From: an uncultured Clostridia bacterium
GTDB lineage: Bacteria; Bacillota; Clostridia; TANB77; CAG-508
NCBI GenBank assembly: GCA_947627785.1
Contig: CANQXC010000090.1
Span: 1-9,681 of the forward strand
Direction of reading: 5' to 3'
Length of the DNA stretch: 9,681 nucleotides
In this document: piece after piece, positions 4,950 to 9,681 of the stretch
Layout: every line of letters begins with the position of its first letter
How positions within the stretch are numbered: position 1 is the first letter of the stretch
Position numbers and translations under genes: made by a program
The notes under the pieces: model-generated
Database searches by the model: none
Told to the model about the DNA's origin: nothing
What the model saw: the letters and a program-made list of their open reading frames with translations, nothing else

Positions 4950-5810
4950 ATGGATCAGATAAAAATTGGAAAATTTATTGCTGAATGTAGAAAGAAAAAT
5001 AATTTAACACAAATGCAATTAGCAGAAAAATTAAATATTACAGATAGAGCAGTATCAAAATGGGAAAATGGAAAGGCAATGCCAGACTCAGGAATAATGT
5101 TAGATTTATGTAATGAACTTAAAATAAGTGTAAATGAATTATTAAGTGGTGAAAGAATAAAAAAGGAAGAAGAGCAGAAAAAATTTGAGGAAAATGTTTT
5201 AAACACATTAGACTATTCAAATAAAAAGATAAATCATACTAAATTGATTTTAAAAATAATTTTAGGAGCAGTTATTGCAATTGTAGGTATTTTATTTGTC
5301 TTTTTTGGAATAGATGTATTTAGAATGAAAAATAATAAACCTGTGTTTTTTAGTACTTGGGGATTTAGTTATGCACCTCCAATTAACTTAGATGTAATAA
5401 ATATTGAAAAAGCCATAAAAAATTATTTAATAGAAGAAGATGAGAAAAATAAACACCATGAAAATGAAAAATCTTTTGTAGCGATGAAAACATATTTAAT
5501 AGAAGACAAAGAAAACAAAGTTTATATTTATGCTTGGATATTACAAGAAAAATATTATAATGAAAATAATGAAATTATCGAAGATTCTGGCTCATCTATA
5601 CCACATAAATTTGAAATAGCAAAAGAAAATGGTGATTTTGTTGTAACAGATTATGAAATACCTAGAGATGGTGAATATTATGAAAGAGATATGAAAAATA
5701 TATTTCCAAAAAGTGTTAGAGATGATATGGATAAAAGCCAAATAGATGGAACAATAGAAAAATTAGAAATAGAAATACAAGAACAAGTATCACTATACTT
5801 TCATAAATAA
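4950..5810 (+). CDS. Membrane-tethered XRE-family HTH regulator with outer sensor-like domain
   Basis: A 286-residue protein with a DNA-binding domain on the inside and a probable sensing domain outside. Residues 6-66 are a classic Cro/CI-type helix-turn-helix: IGKFIAECRKKNNLTQMQLA, then LNITDRAVSKWENGKAMPD, then LCNELKISVNELLSGE. A charged linker (70-95) leads to one membrane helix at about 98-121 (LILKIILGAVIAIVGILFVF). The C-terminal part (about 145-286) contains YIYAWILQEKYY, GSSIPHKFEIAKENGDF and DYEIPRDGEYYERDMKNIFP. A similar dG.YY..di...FP pattern ends many clostridial BlaR1/M56-type and anti-sigma-like membrane proteins, as far as I recall. The ribosome-binding site AAGGAGGA is at 4931-4938. 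Only a weak promoter candidate is visible (TGGACT 4895-4900, TACACT 4918-4923). Target genes and signal are unknown; the flanking transporter gene is an obvious but unproven target. Confidence 0.82.
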   Translation: MDQIKIGKFIAECRKKNNLTQMQLAEKLNITDRAVSKWENGKAMPDSGIMLDLCNELKISVNELLSGERIKKEEEQKKFEENVLNTLDYSNKKINHTKLILKIILGAVIAIVGILFVFFGIDVFRMKNNKPVFFSTWGFSYAPPINLDVINIEKAIKNYLIEEDEKNKHHENEKSFVAMKTYLIEDKENKVYIYAWILQEKYYNENNEIIEDSGSSIPHKFEIAKENGDFVVTDYEIPRDGEYYERDMKNIFPKSVRDDMDKSQIDGTIEKLEIEIQEQVSLYFHK

Positions 5811-5840
5811 TAGTTGTACTAGAATAAAAATACATTTTTT

Positions 5841-5870
5841 GAAAAAGTGTCTAAATTTAGACACTTTTTC
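5841..5870. terminator. Fully palindromic terminator after the HTH gene
   Basis: Thirty bases read the same on both strands: GAAAAAGTGTCTA (5841-5853), AATT loop, TAGACACTTTTTC (5858-5870). The T run lies inside the 3' arm of the stem, followed by TATATTTAT. It starts 31 bases after the stop codon and insulates the transporter promoter. Confidence 0.85.
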
Positions 5871-5881
5871 TATATTTATAC

Positions 5882-5910
5882 TTTCCAAACAATAAAATAA
5901 AGAGTATAAT
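5882..5910 (+). promoter_or_regulatory. Promoter of the MMPL transporter gene
   Basis: TTTCCA (5882-5887, four of six consensus bases), 17 bases, then TATAAT (5905-5910). A start near 5917 would leave a 29-base leader carrying AAGGAAGG (5932-5939). A second overlapping TATAAT at 5910-5915 is possible. Confidence 0.6.
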
Positions 5911-5945
5911 ATAATATAGTGCGTAAAAAGAAAGGAAGGGTTTTA

Positions 5946-8900
5946 TTGAGAAAAATTACTGATTTCATAATAAACAAAAGACATTTTATTTTAATTTTAT
6001 TTATTGTTCTTACAATAATTTCAGCACTTCTATCATCAAAAGTAAAAATTAATTATGATATTGCTGAATATTTACCAAGTACTTCAGAAACAAGAATTGG
6101 TATGGATATTATGGAGGAGGAATTTTCAGATACTGAAACAAGTACTCTAAACTTAATGTTTGAAGATTTACCAAATGAGGAGAAACTTACAGTAAAAGAA
6201 TATTTAGAAAGTGTAAGTGGAGTAGAAAGTGTAGATTATGATGAAACTGAAGATTATAATAAAGAAAATTATACTTTATATGTAATTACAGTAGATGATA
6301 AATCAGACTCTCAAATGGCAACTGAAGTATATAATCAAATAACAGAAAAATATAAAGATTATACAATTTATACAAGTGGAGATGTATCAGAAACTAATAA
6401 AACGGTGTTACCAATTTGGATTATTGCACTTGCAGTTTTCTGTGCTTTAATTATTTTGCTTATAATGTGTGAATCATTTGTAGAACCATTTTTATTTTTA
6501 ATATCTATTTTAATGGCAGTGGTTTTAAATAAAGGAACAAATATTATATTTGAAAATGTATCTCACATAACAAATTCAATAGCAGCAATATTACAAATGG
6601 CATTATCAATGGATTATTCAATAATGCTTATGAATAGATATGACCAAGAAAAGAAAACAGAAAAAGACAATGTGCAAGCAATGAAAAATGCTTTATATAA
6701 AGCTTTCCAAGCAATATCAAGTAGCTCTGTTACAACAATAGTAGGACTTCTTGCATTAATATTTATGAGCTTTAGAATTGGAAAAGATTTAGGATTTGTA
6801 CTTGCAAAAGGTGTGCTATTTAGTTTAATTTGTATTTTCTTTGTATTACCAGCTTTAATATTAATGTTTGATAAATGGATTATGAAAACAAAGAAAAAAA
6901 GTCCACATATTAAATTAAACAAATTAGGTAAATTTAGTTATAAAATTAGATTTATTGCATTTCCAGTATTTTGCATAGTGTTAGTTGCAAGTTTTATGCT
7001 AAAAGGCAATTTGGGAATTGATTATACAGACTCACAATCAGATGAAATATCTGAAGTATTTGCAGAGAACAATCAAATGGCAATAATATACAAAAATGAA
7101 GATGAAGAGAAAATTCACAAATGTTTAGAGTGGTTTGAAAATAAAGAAAATGTAGATGAAGTATTGGCTTATGGAAATACAATTAATGAAAAATTAACTT
7201 ATGATAAACTAAATGAAAAATTAAATGATTTAGGTTCAGATGTTAATGTAGAAGATTATTTATTAAAAATAATATATTATGATTATTATAATCCAGACAA
7301 AAACAATGAAATGACATTTAATGATTTTGTGAATTTCATTGAAGAAGAAGCATATAACAATGAGAAAACAAATGAAAAAATAGATGCTGAAACAAAGAAA
7401 GATATTACAAGGCTAAAAAACTTTATTACAGCATCTTCTATAAATCAAAAAAGAACATCAGGAGAAATTGCAAGTATTTTAGAAATGGATAAGAGCAAAA
7501 TAGATGATATTTTTATTTATTATCTATCTAAGAATAATAATGTGCAAATAAGCTTAAACGAGTTTGTAAACTTTATGAATAAAGATGTTTTAACAAGTGA
7601 AAAATATGCAAGCCAAATTGATAGCGAAAGTAAAGGTAAATTAAATACATTATCTAAATTTACGAATAAGCAAACAATACAAGCAAAGATGACAAGTACC
7701 GAAATGGCAAATCTTTTTGGAATTGATAGTAATACAATGAATGAATTATATAAATATTATATTTTAGTAAATGATGTAGATATAAAATTAAGTATTGCAG
7801 AATTTTCAAATTTTGTATTAAACAATGTATTAAGTGATACTAATTATGCAAGTAGTTTTGATGAGCAGACTATACAAAGTATAAAATTATTATCTACATT
7901 TAGCAATATAGATATAATTTCAAAGCAAATGACGAGTAAAGAATTAGCTGGCTTATTTGGAATAGAAGAACAAGCAGTTAATCAAATTTTACTTTTAAAA
8001 TATATTAATGGAGAAAGTAAAAGTGCATATAGTATAGCAGATTTTTTAACATATATAATGGTTCTTAAAAATAATACACATTATTTAGATGATGTAGATA
8101 TAAGTAGTTTTCAAGGTATAATAGATGAAAGTATGCTAGTAGATCCAACCCAATATACAGCAGAACAATTATCTCAAATGATGGGTATTGAATTAGCAGA
8201 TGTATATAGATTATATAACCTAATAGATTATATAACAGAAAATACAACTACATGGACACTTTCACCAAATGAATTTGTAACACTAATATTAAATAATAGT
8301 GAAATGGAAGAAATAAAAAGTAGCATAAATGAAGAAACAATGATACAGTTAAAATTACTATCTGCAATTATGGAATATAGCATAAACAATGTAAGTTTTA
8401 CATACGAAGAACTTTCACAAATTATAGGAATAGATAGTAACAACCTAAAAAATATCTATACTTTATATGTTTCAAGTCAAAATAATACAAAATTAACACC
8501 ACAAGAATTTGTTAATTTTGTGCTTGAACATAAAGATGATAGTATGCTTTCAAATAGCATACAAAATAATACTATTAAAGATTTAAACTTAATCCAATCA
8601 GTTATGAGTGGAGTTATAAATAATAAAAAATATAGTAGTAGCGAAATATCTTCATTATTAGGTATAGATAAAGAAAGTGTAAAATTGCTTTATGGTTTAT
8701 ATAGTTCAAAATATGTAAATACAACTCATAGTTTATCATTAAAAGAATTTGTTAGTTTTCTACTTAATGATGTAGTTACAAACAAGGAATATTCAAGTAA
8801 TTTTGATAAAGAAAAGATATTGAAGTTAAATACTGTTAATGGTATAATGAATAATAGTTTAAACAATGTAACATATACTTCAGATGAAATATTCGCAATC

Positions 8901-9681
8901 ATTAGTAATTTGAGTAATAATGTAGAAAAAAATACTGTAGAAGTTCTTTATACATATTATGGAAGTAGCAAACAGTATAATGATGAATGGGAAATGACAG
9001 TAGAAGAATTTGTAAACTTTTTAAACAACAGCATTTTGCAAGATGAACGATTTACAGATTTTATAGAAGAAGATATGAGAAATGACATTGTCGAAGCAAA
9101 AACAACAATACAAGATGCAAGAGAATTGCTAATTGGTGATAAATATTCAAGAGTTGTACTTAATACAAAATTTAAAGCTGAATCACCACAAACTTTTGAA
9201 TTTATACAAAGTGCCAAAGATATGTTAGGAAAAGAGGTGGAAAATTTCTATATAATAGGAGATTCACCGATGGCAAACGAGATGAGCAAAACATTTGATA
9301 ATGAGCTAAATGAAATGACAATTATAACAATGGTAGCAATATTTGTGGTAGTTGCAATTACATTCAAGTCAGTAATTATACCTATAATTTTGGTATTAAC
9401 TATACAGACAGCAGTTTATTTGATAATGGGAATATTATCAATTGTAGGAGAAAATGTATATTTTATAGCGATACTTATTGTTCAAAGTATATTAATGGGA
9501 GCAACAATAGATTATGCAATACTTTACACATCATATTATTTGGAACATAGAAAAAGTGAAGGTATAAAGGAATCAATTATTGACTCATATAATAGGTCAA
9601 TAAACACAATATTAACATCAAGTTCAATACTTATTATAGTAACTTTAATTATTGCAAACTTTGCATCAGCCATTGCAGCTA
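5946..9681 (+). CDS. MMPL/RND-family transporter with a giant repeat-filled outer loop, 3' end cut by the window
   Basis: At least 1245 residues, open to the right edge. A proton-driven membrane exporter of the MMPL/HAE3 type; cargo unknown, lipids or envelope material in studied relatives. The start is TTG at 5946, with AAGGAAGG at 5932-5939; an in-frame GTG at 5919 has no such site. Helix 1 is at 13-31, followed by an outer domain (32-155). Helices 2-6 lie at about 156-175, 178-196, 210-230, 259-277 and 284-307, helix 7 at 335-351. The proton-relay Asp-Tyr pair appears in ALSMDY (223-224) and again in GATIDY (1189-1190), matching the two GxxxDY signatures of the family. Outer loop 2 runs from 352 to about 1122, against roughly 150-250 residues in ordinary members, and holds eight repeats (417-1066). 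Helices 8-11 lie at about 1124-1141, 1143-1163, 1172-1195 and 1219-1240. Helix 12 should follow beyond the window. No frameshift was seen. Confidence 0.9.
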   Translation, partial: MRKITDFIINKRHFILILFIVLTIISALLSSKVKINYDIAEYLPSTSETRIGMDIMEEEFSDTETSTLNLMFEDLPNEEKLTVKEYLESVSGVESVDYDETEDYNKENYTLYVITVDDKSDSQMATEVYNQITEKYKDYTIYTSGDVSETNKTVLPIWIIALAVFCALIILLIMCESFVEPFLFLISILMAVVLNKGTNIIFENVSHITNSIAAILQMALSMDYSIMLMNRYDQEKKTEKDNVQAMKNALYKAFQAISSSSVTTIVGLLALIFMSFRIGKDLGFVLAKGVLFSLICIFFVLPALILMFDKWIMKTKKKSPHIKLNKLGKFSYKIRFIAFPVFCIVLVASFMLKGNLGIDYTDSQSDEISEVFAENNQMAIIYKNEDEEKIHKCLEWFENKENVDEVLAYGNTINEKLTYDKLNEKLNDLGSDVNVEDYLLKIIYYDYYNPDKNNEMTFNDFVNFIEEEAYNNEKTNEKIDAETKKDITRLKNFITASSINQKRTSGEIASILEMDKSKIDDIFIYYLSKNNNVQISLNEFVNFMNKDVLTSEKYASQIDSESKGKLNTLSKFTNKQTIQAKMTSTEMANLFGIDSNTMNELYKYYILVNDVDIKLSIAEFSNFVLNNVLSDTNYASSFDEQTIQSIKLLSTFSNIDIISKQMTSKELAGLFGIEEQAVNQILLLKYINGESKSAYSIADFLTYIMVLKNNTHYLDDVDISSFQGIIDESMLVDPTQYTAEQLSQMMGIELADVYRLYNLIDYITENTTTWTLSPNEFVTLILNNSEMEEIKSSINEETMIQLKLLSAIMEYSINNVSFTYEELSQIIGIDSNNLKNIYTLYVSSQNNTKLTPQEFVNFVLEHKDDSMLSNSIQNNTIKDLNLIQSVMSGVINNKKYSSSEISSLLGIDKESVKLLYGLYSSKYVNTTHSLSLKEFVSFLLNDVVTNKEYSSNFDKEKILKLNTVNGIMNNSLNNVTYTSDEIFAIISNLSNNVEKNTVEVLYTYYGSSKQYNDEWEMTVEEFVNFLNNSILQDERFTDFIEEDMRNDIVEAKTTIQDARELLIGDKYSRVVLNTKFKAESPQTFEFIQSAKDMLGKEVENFYIIGDSPMANEMSKTFDNELNEMTIITMVAIFVVVAITFKSVIIPIILVLTIQTAVYLIMGILSIVGENVYFIAILIVQSILMGATIDYAILYTSYYLEHRKSEGIKESIIDSYNRSINTILTSSSILIIVTLIIANFASAIAA
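7194..9143 (+). repeat. Eight diverged ~80-residue protein repeats in the MMPL outer loop
   Basis: Repeat units begin at residues 417, 503, 582, 662, 737, 818, 896 and 977, so spacing is 86, 79, 80, 75, 81, 78 and 81. Each has three landmarks. The first is a helix start like TSxE[IL]xxLLGID (TSTEMANLFGID, TSKELAGLFGIE, YEELSQIIGID, SSEISSLLGID). The second is a Tyr-rich helix (LYKYY, IYTLY, LLYGLY). The third is a segment like LSxxEFVNF[VLM] (ISLNEFVNFM, LTPQEFVNFV, LSLKEFVSFL, MTVEEFVNFL), often followed by N[DN]V[LV] and an S-F-D turn. The first and fourth units are the most diverged. The repeats are not evident as DNA repeats, so the expansion is old. The fold is unknown to me. Confidence 0.8.

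Noticed and set aside
5919..5946. GTG at 5919 as the transporter start
   Set aside because: It is in frame without an intervening stop, but it lies only 2 bases after the predicted start site of transcription and has no ribosome-binding site, whereas TTG at 5946 has AAGGAAGG at the proper distance.
8281..8700. EF-hand-like calcium sites in the repeat units (segments like LTPQEFVNF)
   Set aside because: The acidic DxDxDG loop that would bind calcium is missing in every unit.
6614..9217. Five minus-strand open frames of 60-102 codons opposite the transporter
   Set aside because: All lie antisense to one continuous reading frame with membrane helices, family signatures and repeats; they follow from AT-rich codon use.

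Overview
The window is strongly AT-rich, with AGGAGG-type ribosome-binding sites, several hairpin-plus-T-tract terminators and A/T-ending codons. The gene families (NifS/NifU pair, small sigma factor with membrane anti-sigma, VTT membrane protein, MMPL transporter) suggest a low-GC Bacillota, probably an anaerobic Clostridia-type organism. The species cannot be named from the sequence alone. No transposase, rRNA, tRNA or CRISPR array was seen.

Layout, left to right. Positions 1-562 hold the end of a NifS-type cysteine desulfurase overlapping by one base an IscU/NifU-type Fe-S scaffold, closed by a strong terminator (575-605). Positions 703-2348 hold a membrane-anchored alpha/beta hydrolase and a VTT/TVP38-type membrane protein. 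Positions 2431-3854 are a self-contained sigma/anti-sigma operon: an ECF-like promoter, a TTG-started sigma-70-family factor, an overlapping single-pass putative anti-sigma protein and a terminator. A Cu-Zn superoxide dismutase gene lies on the minus strand (3920-4375). Its near-consensus promoter is built into a perfect inverted repeat.

Positions 4476-4788 are the most unusual part. A perfect-consensus promoter (TTGACA, 17 nt, TATAAT) drives a short predicted three-way-junction RNA ending in a T-tract (about 4511-4590). The RNA is antisense to, and overlaps the stop codon of, a truncated DUF3800-like gene on the minus strand. DUF3800 genes are known to be accompanied by several small structured RNA motifs of unknown function, so this looks like a partly decayed DUF3800/RNA locus.

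Positions 4950-5870 hold a membrane-tethered HTH regulator and a palindromic terminator. From 5946 to the right edge runs a very large MMPL/RND-type transporter, cut by the window. Its second extracytoplasmic loop is swollen to about 770 residues and consists largely of eight diverged repeats of about 80 residues.

Functionally, many of the genes concern the cell envelope and sensing across it (sigma/anti-sigma, membrane HTH, VTT protein, MMPL transporter, membrane hydrolase). The two edge and middle genes nifSU and sodC concern Fe-S assembly and superoxide. Apart from nifS-nifU, the sigma/anti-sigma pair and possibly the hydrolase-VTT pair, each gene appears to be its own transcription unit.
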